Source: Candidatus Accumulibacter vicinus
Lineage (GTDB): Bacteria; Pseudomonadota; Gammaproteobacteria; Burkholderiales; Rhodocyclaceae
Length of the DNA: 9,361 bases
Direction: 5' to 3'
NCBI GenBank assembly: GCA_002425405.1
Contig: DIME01000018.1
Location: 1 to 9,361, forward strand
Shown here in pieces: positions 1 through 6,301 of this stretch; the first letter of the stretch is position 1, and every line of letters begins with the position of its first letter. The notes beneath the pieces are model-generated. The model was not told the origin of the DNA. It made no database searches and saw nothing but the letters and a program-made list of their open reading frames with translations. Position numbers and translations under genes: made by a program.

Positions 1-16
1 GCGGGGGTGTGAACGG

Positions 17-1705
17 TTACTGCGGTGCGCCCACATCCATGCCGACGCCATCGTCCCGGATGAGCAGCCGAAGGGACTCGCCGTGCTGCCGTCTGGCGAG
101 GACGACCCGCAGCCGCTTAGCGTGTGCATGTTGCGTGACATTGTTCAGGCACTCCTGGACGATGCGATAGATGGCCACCCGCACCGGCGCTGTCGGACAG
201 ACCAGCTCCCGATCCAGTGAGGCTCGCCACTCGATCTCCGGATGCTGTTGTCCCCAGACCTCGAGCAGGCTGGCAAGCGCTTCGACAATGCCGGCGGCGT
301 CGAGAATGTTGGGATGCAGGCCTTCCATCAGGCGGTGCGACACCTGGTAGATGGCGCGCGCGGAATCCTCGATCGCCTGCGCTGCGGTCTTGACCCATTC
401 GCGATCGTGTCCGCCATTGCGCTGAATGGCTCCGGCAAAGGCGCGAATCGCCGTCAGGTGCTGGGAAAGTTCATCGTGCAGTTCGCGGGCCAGCTCCGCT
501 CGCTCACGTTCCTGCACCGAGATCAGTTGGCGCACCAGGCGAGTGTTCTCGTCAAGCAGGAGCTGCGTCGCCTCTTCGGCCAGCTTGCGCTCGGTGATGT
601 CCTGGACGGTGCCGACCATGCGCAGGGCTTTTCCATTGGCGGCGCACTCGACCTGACCGAGGCCGTGCATCCAGCGCACCATGCCGTCGCTGGGTCGAAT
701 GATCCGGTACTGGCGGTCGAATACTCCCCGCTCGGCGACGACCTGGTGGAAGTAATCGAGCGTTGCCTGCCGGTCCGCCGCATGGAGCAGCCGCTCCCAG
801 CTGCTGACGGTATGTTCACACGCCGGGCCGATGCCGAATATCCGCTCCAGCATCGGACTGCCAATCCAGGATTCCGAGGGCAGTTCGATCAGGTAACTGC
901 CGAGCCGGCCAAGTTCCTGGGCGCGCTGCAGGGCCTGCTCGCTGCGCTTGATCGGGGTCACGTCCACGACCTCGACGAAGAACCCCTGCACCTCGCCGTT
1001 GATGATGTCGGGAATGTAACGGGCCAGGGCATGGTTCACCGAACGGCCATCCGGCGACGGGATGGCGCGCTCGAATTGCTGTGCTGCGCCACCCAGTACG
1101 GCTTCGATGTAGGGCAGGTTGAGGCGGTAGCGTTCCTCGCCGATCACCTCGCGGATATGTTTGCCCGGGATCGTCGCCGGATCGATGCCGAACCAGTCGC
1201 GATAGGCATGATTGGCGAAGCGGTTGCGCAGATTGCGGTCCCAGTAGCCGATCATCGACGAGACGCTGTTCAGCACCGCGTTCAGGTCGCGCTCATTCTG
1301 GTGCCGCTCGGAGCGACGCTCCTCGGGCACCCTCTCGGCCAGCTTGCGGGCGCTGATGTCCCGATGACCGACGACCATTCCCTTGATGGCACCCAGCAAG
1401 GGAGTGGCGTAACATTCGAACCAGCGTTCGCGATCTGGAGAATGGCAGGGGTACTCAAGCGTGAACAGCGTCTGCCGTCCCGCCAGAACCTCTTCACAGC
1501 CGCGCAGGGCAGCCGCTGCCAGCGAATCGGTAGCGGCTGCCCTGCGCACTGCCGCCAGGTAATCGATGCCGACCCCGGCCGCCAGTGCCTCACTGCCGCG
1601 GTTGCTTTCGGCAAAGGTGCGCCACACCTGGTTGACGCTGATGATCACCCCGTGTTCGTCGAGCACGGCGATCGAATCGCACTGCGAGTCGATCAGCGAG
1701 TGCAT
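17..1705 (-). CDS. Soluble triple-PAS sensor histidine kinase (NarL/HisKA_3 type), ATPase domain cut short
   Basis: Probable cytoplasmic sensor kinase that autophosphorylates on His and passes phosphate to a NarL-type response regulator. No membrane segment or signal peptide is visible. Numbering here counts from a TTG at 1816 (599 residues). PAS1 covers about 38-160, ending GHRDISARKLAE. PAS2 covers about 178-295. PAS3 covers about 300-413, ending GTVQDITERKLAE. A short coiled linker leads to the HisKA_3 dimerisation helix with H447 in ARELHDELSQ. The ATPase N-box is RIVQECLNNV (E555, N559), and the G1 box is DDGVG (588-592). The frame then stops at residue 599, so the G2 box (GLxGMRER) and the end of the ATPase fold are absent. 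Start choice is ATG 1705, preceded by AGGGGG at close spacing; GTG 1735 and TTG 1816 remain possible, but TTG lacks a ribosome site. The missing G2 box may mean a pseudogene, a frameshift or an assembly error. The ligand is unknown. Confidence 0.9.
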   Translation of the reverse strand: MHSLIDSQCDSIAVLDEHGVIISVNQVWRTFAESNRGSEALAAGVGIDYLAAVRRAAATDSLAAAALRGCEEVLAGRQTLFTLEYPCHSPDRERWFECYATPLLGAIKGMVVGHRDISARKLAERVPEERRSERHQNERDLNAVLNSVSSMIGYWDRNLRNRFANHAYRDWFGIDPATIPGKHIREVIGEERYRLNLPYIEAVLGGAAQQFERAIPSPDGRSVNHALARYIPDIINGEVQGFFVEVVDVTPIKRSEQALQRAQELGRLGSYLIELPSESWIGSPMLERIFGIGPACEHTVSSWERLLHAADRQATLDYFHQVVAERGVFDRQYRIIRPSDGMVRWMHGLGQVECAANGKALRMVGTVQDITERKLAEEATQLLLDENTRLVRQLISVQERERAELARELHDELSQHLTAIRAFAGAIQRNGGHDREWVKTAAQAIEDSARAIYQVSHRLMEGLHPNILDAAGIVEALASLLEVWGQQHPEIEWRASLDRELVCPTAPVRVAIYRIVQECLNNVTQHAHAKRLRVVLARRQHGESLRLLIRDDGVGMDVGAPQ

Positions 1706-2093
1706 GCGGCCCCCTGCCGAATCGGTGTTGGCCACTGCCGCCTCTGCACGTTCCTTAAGCGGCTGCGCCGGGTCACGCAGCCGGCTACCGGTCGACCTTG
1801 GTGCCGGCCGCGCCAAGGGCCATCGCCGCCCGTCCTGCTGCAGACCGCGAGGTTGAGAGCGGACAGTGCGTCCGCAAGCTGACGGGTGGGCGGTGTGGTC
1901 ACCGCCTGATTATCTCTCAAACACTCCCCAACAGCGACCCCTGGCACCACCCCATTGAATGCTCGAGACGGGCATGCGGGTTTGCCAAACGCCTGCAGAG
2001 ACCCGAGATCAACGGTGCCGGCCTGCCGCCGCGGATGCTCTCCCTGCACGCCAACCGGGAAAGATTCCCGCCAGCAACAGGAGTATTTCCACT
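1706..2093. other. Non-coding spacer between the kinase and the ankyrin gene
   Basis: No convincing gene is seen on either strand here. It must hold the kinase promoter (minus strand) and probably part of the control region for the ankyrin gene (plus strand), which diverge from this spacer. Small symmetric elements occur at 1889-1906 (7-bp stem) and 2056-2070 (CGGGAA/TTCCCG around a 3-nt loop). A GATAAT hexamer reads on the minus strand just beyond the first one, but no good -35 box sits at the right distance. Confidence 0.5.
1889..1906. repeat. 7-bp inverted repeat upstream of the kinase gene
   Basis: GGCGGTG and CACCGCC form a perfect 7-bp stem around a 4-nt loop. No T-run follows on either strand, so it does not look like an intrinsic terminator. 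It lies about 185 bp upstream of the kinase ATG and could be a protein-binding site or a leader hairpin. In GC-rich DNA a stem of this size may also be chance. Confidence 0.3.
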
Positions 2094-2183
2094 ATGGATT
2101 CGGCCCGAATAACTCTTATGATGGGTATTCGCCCCGAACGGTTGAAGAGAGCGTTTTCCCTGTGGAGTCGAGCGGTGGCGTGA
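2094..2183 (+). CDS. Possible 29-residue leader peptide ahead of the ankyrin gene
   Basis: ATG at 2094 follows AGGAG (2079-2083) at a 10-nt distance. The frame runs 29 codons and stops with TGA at 2181-2183, only 11 nt before the ankyrin ATG, and its stop overlaps the AAGGAG ribosome site of that gene. The peptide starts MDSARITLMM and is basic and fairly hydrophobic towards its end (RAFSLWSRAVA). I recognise no family. The geometry would suit translational coupling, but a short ORF with a passable ribosome site can arise by chance. It also competes with reading 2098-2138 as an operator-promoter. Confidence 0.3.
   Translation: MDSARITLMMGIRPERLKRAFSLWSRAVA
2098..2138 (+). promoter_or_regulatory. 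Operator-like direct repeats flanking a -10-like box before the ankyrin gene
   Basis: Two 12-bp copies differing by one base, ATTCGGCCCGAA (2098-2109) and ATTCGCCCCGAA (2127-2138), lie 29 bp apart. The first is internally palindromic (TTCGG-C-CCGAA), the second nearly so (TTCG-CCC-CGAA). Between them is TATGAT (2117-2122), five of six matches to a sigma-70 -10 box. No good -35 hexamer is seen, as expected for an activated promoter or a false hit. A repressor on both copies would cover the promoter. This is inference from layout only. Confidence 0.35.
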
Positions 2184-2194
2184 AGGAGTGACGA

Positions 2195-2839
2195 ATGAAC
2201 GACATGAGACAGCCAGGAACTGATCACGAGAATCGGGTTGAGACCTTCATAGCAAGTGCGTGTGCGGGAGAGATCGGTGCGATACGTGCCCAGGTGGCCG
2301 CGGGTTTTGACTTGAATGGCACGGATCGCTTCGGCGATACGATACTTGAGCGAGTGATCGGTGACCTGGAGTTTTGCCCCCAAACGCCCAAGTACGCGGT
2401 GGTCAAGGAATTGTTATGCCTGGGTGCTGATCCCCATGCGCGCAGCCGGGATGGTTCCAGCCCGCTGATCGTGGCGGTTCTGAACATGGACACCGAGATG
2501 TTGCGCCTTCTGCTTGACGCCGGTGTCAATCCCAACGCCGTGCCAATACACACCAGCGACGAGTTGCTGTACGACTGGGCAGTCTTCGTTTACCGCTACG
2601 AGGTCTGGAATGTCAAACTGCCCGAAACAGCACAGGCGGCAGACCAGGCCGATCCGGACGCCTGGCTTTGCTACCTGGATCGCCTGGCAGTGAAATACGG
2701 CAAGCGGCGCCCCGATTATCTGCGGCTGTTGCGCGAGCGCGGCGCGCTTTCCGTTGCCGAATTGCGGCAGGACCGCGTCTCCGGCGGCAGGTACACGCCA
2801 GGCCAACACACGCGCAGGCGTGTCGCCTCCCGTGCCTGA
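2195..2839 (+). CDS. Short ankyrin-repeat protein
   Basis: A 214-residue protein with ankyrin-type repeats, which are protein-binding helical hairpins; no catalytic domain is seen. The first repeat covers about residues 15-55 (FIASACAGEIGAIRAQVAAG, then FDLNGTDRFGDT). The best repeat covers about 67-115 (VVKELLCLGADPHARSRDGS, then SPLIVAVLNMDTEMLRLLLDAG). Residues 120-170 are an irregular acidic/aromatic insert, followed by a helix resembling another repeat end (DYLRLLRERGA, 174-184). The basic tail is rich in Arg. No signal peptide or membrane segment appears, so it is probably cytoplasmic. AAGGAG (2183-2188) lies 6 nt before ATG, fixing the start. It stands alone on this strand and converges with hprA 43 bp downstream. 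The partner is unknown. Confidence 0.85.
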   Translation: MNDMRQPGTDHENRVETFIASACAGEIGAIRAQVAAGFDLNGTDRFGDTILERVIGDLEFCPQTPKYAVVKELLCLGADPHARSRDGSSPLIVAVLNMDTEMLRLLLDAGVNPNAVPIHTSDELLYDWAVFVYRYEVWNVKLPETAQAADQADPDAWLCYLDRLAVKYGKRRPDYLRLLRERGALSVAELRQDRVSGGRYTPGQHTRRRVASRA

Positions 2840-2882
2840 GAGCCAGTGCCCGCCGAGTCCCTGGCCAGACGGGTGCCCTGAA

Positions 2883-3839
2883 TCAGACAACCTGGTTCTG
2901 CGGTTCACCGCGGTTGAAGGCTTCGAGATTGGCCGTCAATTGGTCGGCGAGGGCCTGCATCGCTGGCCGGCTGGCCCAGGCCACATGCGGGGTCAGCAGG
3001 AAATTCGGTCGCGCGAGCAATTGCGGTGCCAGCAGGACGTTGCCGGTGCTCGGCGGCTCGACGCTCAGAACATCGAAACCGGCACCGGCGATCCAGCCCT
3101 GCTGCAGCGCCTGGGCCAGCGCCGCTTCATCGACCAGGCCGCCGCGCGCCGTGTTGATCAGCAGTGCTGAAGGCCGCATGGCCCGCAATTCGGGTTCCCC
3201 CAGCAGGTTCTTCGTCTCGGGAGTCAGTGGGCAATGCAGCGAGACCACGTCGGCTTCGTGCAAGGCCTGGTCGAAAGCGGTATAGCCGGGGCGCACGCTT
3301 GGCGCGCCCTTGCGCTCGCAGCGCAGCACGCGCATGCCGAAGGCCTCGGCGAGCCTGATGACGCCTCCGCCGAGATTGCCGCTGCCAATGACCGCCAGTT
3401 TGGCACCGTGCAGGTCGCGGATCGGATAATCGAGACAACAGAACTGCCTGGAATGTTGCCAATTGCCGGCAGCCACCGCCTGCCGATAGGCAACGACATT
3501 GCGCGACAACGCCAGCAATAGCGCGAAGACATGCTCGGGTACGGTATGCACGGCATAGCCGCGGATGTTCGAAACGACGATGCCGCGGGCGCGGCAAGCA
3601 TCGAGATCGACATTGTTGGTGCCGGTCGCCGCAACCGCGACCATCTGCAACGCCGGCAGTACGGCAATCAGTTCAGCGCCGATCGACAGCTTGTTGACGA
3701 TTGCAATCGTCGCCCCGGTGAGCCGCTCTGCGACCTGCGGCTGCAGCGTGGTCGCATGTTCGACCCAGTGATGGGGAAAATCCGGCCGGCGCAGGTCGGC
3801 GATGATCGACTCGCCTTCGAGATGGACAATTCGGTGCAT
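2883..3839 (-). CDS. hprA: Hydroxypyruvate reductase / glycerate dehydrogenase (D-2-hydroxyacid dehydrogenase)
   Basis: A 318-residue NAD(P)H-dependent D-isomer 2-hydroxyacid dehydrogenase of normal length. The closest remembered family is HprA (EC 1.1.1.29), which reduces hydroxypyruvate to D-glycerate in the serine/glyoxylate route. Seen: the split substrate-domain signature AVAATGTNNVD (68-78); Rossmann motif GSGNLG (152-157); an acidic residue (E175) at the end of the second beta strand, consistent with NAD use; and the catalytic triad R232 (NTARGGLVDE), E261 (VEPP) and H285 (TPHVAW). The segments FCCLDYPI and TPHVAWAS resemble HprA rather than phosphoglycerate or formate dehydrogenases. 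ATG 3839 is the only clear N-terminus, though its ribosome site is weak. It lies 125 bp after the ALDH-like gene on the same strand, separated by two hairpins, so it may have its own transcript. A glyoxylate/2-ketoacid reductase activity is an alternative. Confidence 0.88.
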   Translation of the reverse strand: MHRIVHLEGESIIADLRRPDFPHHWVEHATTLQPQVAERLTGATIAIVNKLSIGAELIAVLPALQMVAVAATGTNNVDLDACRARGIVVSNIRGYAVHTVPEHVFALLLALSRNVVAYRQAVAAGNWQHSRQFCCLDYPIRDLHGAKLAVIGSGNLGGGVIRLAEAFGMRVLRCERKGAPSVRPGYTAFDQALHEADVVSLHCPLTPETKNLLGEPELRAMRPSALLINTARGGLVDEAALAQALQQGWIAGAGFDVLSVEPPSTGNVLLAPQLLARPNFLLTPHVAWASRPAMQALADQLTANLEAFNRGEPQNQVV

Positions 3840-3879
3840 GGCTCAATGTGAAAGTTGCGTCAGCGACTCACGAATTTCC

Positions 3880-3915
3880 CCTCCCTCTTGCGAGTGCAGG
3901 GTCGGGGGAGGGAGG
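3880..3915. repeat. 8-bp stem hairpin upstream of hprA
   Basis: CCTCCCTC (3880-3887) and GAGGGAGG (3908-3915) pair perfectly across a 20-nt loop, with two further G-T pairs possible inside. TTT and AAA outside the stem could extend it past a small bulge. It sits about 40 nt upstream of the hprA start and immediately beside the larger inverted repeat at 3917-3966. It may shape the hprA leader or help end the ALDH transcript. Confidence 0.4.
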
Positions 3916-3916
3916 A

Positions 3917-3966
3917 AACGGTCATGACTTTCAAAACCGGAGGCGCCTGGAAAAGTCATGACCGTT
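3917..3966. repeat. Perfect 15-bp inverted repeat spanning the ALDH-like stop codon
   Basis: Left arm AACGGTCATGACTTT (3917-3931) and right arm AAAGTCATGACCGTT (3952-3966) are exact reverse complements with a 20-nt spacer. The spacer itself contains the palindrome AGGCGCCT. Each arm holds the 8-bp palindrome GTCATGAC. On the minus strand the right arm begins at the TAA (3967-3965) of the ALDH-like gene, so the transcript folds right at its stop. No clear T-run follows, so this is not a textbook intrinsic terminator. It may be an mRNA-end hairpin, a paired operator or the footprint of a small mobile repeat. Confidence 0.6.
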
Positions 3967-4669
3967 AGTCCACAAACGGCTTGCCGTGGCGGCTGGCGAT
4001 GGCAGCCACCTTGCTGCCCAGGGCGGGATCACCGGAAAACAGCAGCAGGCCCACCGCCGAGGCGGTACACAGGCCCTCGATTGCCGCCAGGTCACCGTGC
4101 AGGATGTTCAACACGCCGCCAGGAAAACCGTTGCGCGCCGTCAGTTCGGCCAGTGCAAACGCTGCCGACGGAGCCTTGGGGCTGGGCCTGACGACCACCG
4201 TCGCTCCCGCCAGCAGCGCTTGAACGGAAAGCTGCAGGGGTCCGAGCAAGGGTGCCTGGTCATCGCAGATGACTGCCACGACACCGCTGCCGCCAGTCGC
4301 GACGCTGCCGGCCGCAGCCGCCTGCAGCACGCGTAGCGACTGCTCGACCTCGGCCGACGCCGACGCGGCGTCTTTGCCGGTTTCCTCCGCGATCAAGCCG
4401 GCAAAGTGTTCTGCGTATGTCGCCAGCGCCGCCGCCAGCGCCGCCAGCAGCGTCGCCCTGGCCGCGATCGTCAGCGCCGCCCAGGCGGGCAATGCGGCCT
4501 GGGCCGAGGCAACGGCGGTCAGCGCCTGATCCGTGCCGCACAGCGGCGTACGGCGCCTGATCTGGCCGGTGCGCCGATCACGGACATCGAAAAAGGCCGG
4601 CGCCATCGTCAGATAGGCGTGGCCGTTGATCCACAGCGGTATGGCCAGAATTTCATCATTTTCGGTCAT
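3965..4669 (-). CDS. Aldehyde dehydrogenase-like N-terminal half, catalytic part missing
   Basis: A 234-residue protein matching the first half of the aldehyde dehydrogenase superfamily, whose members are usually about 480-500 residues. Seen: family-like segments EETGKD (95-100), a cofactor-domain stretch GVVAVICDDQAP (129-140), VVVRPSPKAP (158-167), GFPGGVLNILHGD (181-193) and FSGDPALGSK (211-220). The frame ends HGKPFVD just before the ELGGK region, so catalytic Glu and Cys are absent. The position of the oxyanion-hole Asn (WNFP) reads DQAP, and the usual KPSE/KPAE motif is RPSP, so it was already atypical upstream of the stop. The sequence recalls the inactive second ALDH module of paired or fused ALDHs, which is an uncertain comparison. 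ATG 4669 is chosen because AAGG lies 6 nt upstream; ATG 4684 and GTG 4744 lack such sites. It is probably a decayed gene or a pseudoenzyme. Confidence 0.75.
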   Translation of the reverse strand: MTENDEILAIPLWINGHAYLTMAPAFFDVRDRRTGQIRRRTPLCGTDQALTAVASAQAALPAWAALTIAARATLLAALAAALATYAEHFAGLIAEETGKDAASASAEVEQSLRVLQAAAAGSVATGGSGVVAVICDDQAPLLGPLQLSVQALLAGATVVVRPSPKAPSAAFALAELTARNGFPGGVLNILHGDLAAIEGLCTASAVGLLLFSGDPALGSKVAAIASRHGKPFVD

Positions 4670-4957
4670 GGGGTGCCTTGGCATGGCAGGAAGATAAGGA
4701 AAACGGTCACCAGCGACCTGACAGGGGCCATCATAACTGGTCACGAGCGGTAGTGCGTGAAATGCGAGTCAGGCGCAACCGCCCAGCCTTTGTCGCAGGC
4801 GCCCGCCAGCGTATCAGACGGGTATCCAGGCTTCCAGAGGAGCGCCTTGCCCCCAGTTTTCGGGTTCCTGCGGGGAGCCGGATTCACCATGCCCAGCCAT
4901 CGTTTCTCTCCGTCGGTCGATCAACGTCTCGACAGCGTCATCGTACCGAAGCGAAGC

Positions 4958-4973
4958 GGTGGCGATCGCCACC
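4958..4973. promoter_or_regulatory. Perfect 16-bp palindrome upstream of the takP promoter
   Basis: GGTGGCGATCGCCACC is its own reverse complement over all 16 bases with no spacer. Its centre lies about 62 bp upstream of the takP -10 box, a usual distance for an activator or an upstream repressor site. The core GCGATCGC also resembles generic GC-rich palindromes found widely in some genomes, so binding is inferred, not shown. Confidence 0.45.
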
Positions 4974-5027
4974 CGATTTGCAGCAGTTTACGGACTTGAT
5001 CTTTATTTCGCGCATCACCGCTTTCGC

Positions 5028-5033
5028 TATAAT
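5028..5033 (+). promoter_or_regulatory. Consensus -10 box of the takP promoter
   Basis: TATAAT is an exact sigma-70 -10 hexamer, ending 41 nt before the GTG start. The -35 position is poor (TTTCGC at a 16-bp spacing is the best available), which suggests dependence on an activator. Transcription would begin near 5040 and leave a leader of about 35 nt. Confidence 0.55.
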
Positions 5034-5074
5034 CGACGGGCAGTTCGTTTACAAAAACCTATAGGAGACAAATT

Positions 5075-6154
5075 GTGGAAAGACGTTCCTTTTTGAAGAA
5101 TGCGGGTGCTGGCCTTGCGGTCGGTTCGATGGCCATGCCGGCGATTGCCCAGAATGCCCCGACGGTCAAGTGGCGCCTGGCTTCGAGCTTCCCGAAGAGC
5201 CTCGACACCATCTACGGAGGTGCCGAGCACATGGCCAAGCGGGTCGCCGAAGCGACTGGCGGCAAGTTCCAGATTCAGGTTTTTGCCGGCGGCGAAATCG
5301 TTCCCGGGCCGGCGGTGTTCGATGCCGTCAAGGACGGTACCGTTGAAATGGGGCATACTGTCTCTTACTACTTTTTTGGCAAGGATCCCACCTACGCGCT
5401 TGAGACGGCCGTTCCCTTCGGAATGACCAACCGCCAGATGGACGCCTGGATGCGTTACGGCAACGGCAGCAAATTGCTCGGCGAGGTGTTTGCCAAGTCG
5501 AACATCATGACCATCCCCTGTGGCAACACCACGACCCAGATGGGTGGCTGGTATCGCAAGGAGATCAAGACATCTGCCGACCTCAAGGGGCTGAAGATCC
5601 GTATCGGTGGCTTCGCCGGTGCCGTGCTCAGCAAGCTGGGCGCCGTGCCGCAGCAGATCCCCGGTGGCGACATCTATCCGGCGCTCGAAAAGGGGACGAT
5701 CGACGCGGCCGAATGGATCGGCCCCTACGATGACCAAAAGCTTGGATTCAACAAGGTGGCCAAGTTCTATTACTACCCCGGCTGGTGGGAGGGCGGCCCG
5801 CAGGTATCGGCCTATATCAGTCTCAAAAAGTGGGCCGAACTGCCGAAGGAATACCAGGCCATTCTGCAAATCGCCTGTGCCGACGCGCACGTCGACATGG
5901 TGGCCAAGTACGACTCGAAGAACCCGACGGCACTCAAACAACTCGTCGGTTCGGGAACACAGTTGAAACAGTTTCCGAAAGAAGTCATGGACGCCTGCTA
6001 CAAGGCGGCGATGGATCTGTATGCCGAGACCTCGGCATCGAATGCCCAGTTCAAGAAAGTCTACGACGACTACAAAAAGTTCATGGACGACCAGAACCTC
6101 TGGCACCGCATCGCCGAAGGCTCGTACGCCAGCTACATGTACAGCAAGCGCTAG
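5075..6154 (+). CDS. takP: TRAP transporter solute-binding protein, TakP (2-oxoacid) type
   Basis: A 359-residue periplasmic binding protein of the DctP/TakP family, which captures a carboxylic acid and delivers it to DctQM for sodium-driven uptake. The N-terminus MERRSFLKNAGAGLAVG is a twin-arginine signal with a likely cut after AIA or AIAQ (about 25-26). The mature part reads like Rhodobacter TakP, recalled from memory: WRLASSFPKSLDTIYGG (33-49), QMGGW (155-159), the family-conserved Arg in KIRIGGF (R176), GGDIYPALEKGTIDAAEWIG (197-216) with E213-W214, and YYPGWWEGGP (233-242). TakP binds pyruvate and other 2-oxoacids, so that substrate class is inferred. Start is GTG 5075, with AGGAG (5063-5067) 7 nt upstream. 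It has its own promoter and is convergent with dctQM rather than co-transcribed. A different carboxylate ligand is possible. Confidence 0.93.
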   Translation: MERRSFLKNAGAGLAVGSMAMPAIAQNAPTVKWRLASSFPKSLDTIYGGAEHMAKRVAEATGGKFQIQVFAGGEIVPGPAVFDAVKDGTVEMGHTVSYYFFGKDPTYALETAVPFGMTNRQMDAWMRYGNGSKLLGEVFAKSNIMTIPCGNTTTQMGGWYRKEIKTSADLKGLKIRIGGFAGAVLSKLGAVPQQIPGGDIYPALEKGTIDAAEWIGPYDDQKLGFNKVAKFYYYPGWWEGGPQVSAYISLKKWAELPKEYQAILQIACADAHVDMVAKYDSKNPTALKQLVGSGTQLKQFPKEVMDACYKAAMDLYAETSASNAQFKKVYDDYKKFMDDQNLWHRIAEGSYASYMYSKR

Positions 6155-6176
6155 GCAGCAGTCGGTCACTGCTGCC
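6154..6176 (+). repeat. 9-bp stem hairpin starting at the takP stop codon
   Basis: GGCAGCAGT and ACTGCTGCC pair perfectly around the 5-nt loop CGGTC. The first base is the last base of the takP TAG. No T-run follows, so it probably protects the mRNA end or assists the true terminator 20 nt further on, rather than acting alone. Confidence 0.6.
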
Positions 6177-6196
6177 ATATCGCTAGACTGCGCAAG

Positions 6197-6232
6197 AAAA
6201 GGAACGAAGGCCAAAGCCTCCGTTCCTTTTTT
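6197..6232. terminator. Bidirectional intrinsic terminator between takP and dctM
   Basis: AAAAGGAACG (6197-6206) pairs with CGTTCCTTTT (6221-6230). After one mismatch the stem continues with AGGC/GCCT closing a 4-nt loop. A run of six T (6227-6232) follows on the plus strand, and four T follow the stem on the minus strand. It lies 43 nt after the takP stop and about 70 nt after the dctM stop, so it can end both converging transcripts. Confidence 0.9.
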
Positions 6233-6253
6233 CATGGCCATCACCCGTGAGGT

Positions 6254-6280
6254 TGCTCGACGATCTCCGACCGTCGAGCA
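6254..6280 (-). repeat. 9-bp inverted repeat just after dctM
   Basis: TGCTCGACG (6254-6262) and CGTCGAGCA (6272-6280) are exact reverse complements around a 9-nt loop. On the minus strand it begins 21 nt after the dctM stop. No T-run follows, so it is likely an mRNA-stabilising hairpin ahead of the shared terminator, or a first pause site. Confidence 0.5.
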
Positions 6281-6301
6281 GTCGCCGAGAGGCGGCGGAG
6301 G

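Larger units (their letters stand above)
4670..5074. other. Divergent spacer between the ALDH-like gene and takP
   Basis: No gene is supported in these roughly 400 bases; open frames here lack ribosome sites and family features. The spacer should hold promoters for both the ALDH-like gene (minus) and takP (plus). The takP side contains a perfect 16-bp palindrome and a consensus -10 box, described separately. On the ALDH side a TATGAT hexamer (minus strand, 4735-4730) exists without a fitting -35 box. Confidence 0.5.

Noticed and set aside
242..1882. 546-codon open frame on the plus strand opposite the kinase
   Set aside because: Its product is low in recognisable domains and mirrors the kinase codons; long antisense frames are expected in GC-rich genes. 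The kinase strand shows clear PAS, HisKA and ATPase motifs.
2840..2882. Terminator between the converging ankyrin and hprA genes
   Set aside because: The 43-bp gap has only short, imperfect complementarity and no T-run.
3917..4713. ALDH fragment as a mobile element bounded by AAACGGTCA strings at 3916-3924 and 4701-4709
   Set aside because: Only 9-10 bases are shared, there is no transposase or target duplication, and the match could be chance.
4678..5064. 128-codon plus-strand frame before takP
   Set aside because: No ribosome site, no family features, and it covers the palindrome and -10 box of takP.
5027..6244. 405-codon open frame on the minus strand opposite takP
   Set aside because: It is a complement of the TakP coding frame, spans the terminator and takP promoter, and has no family motif.
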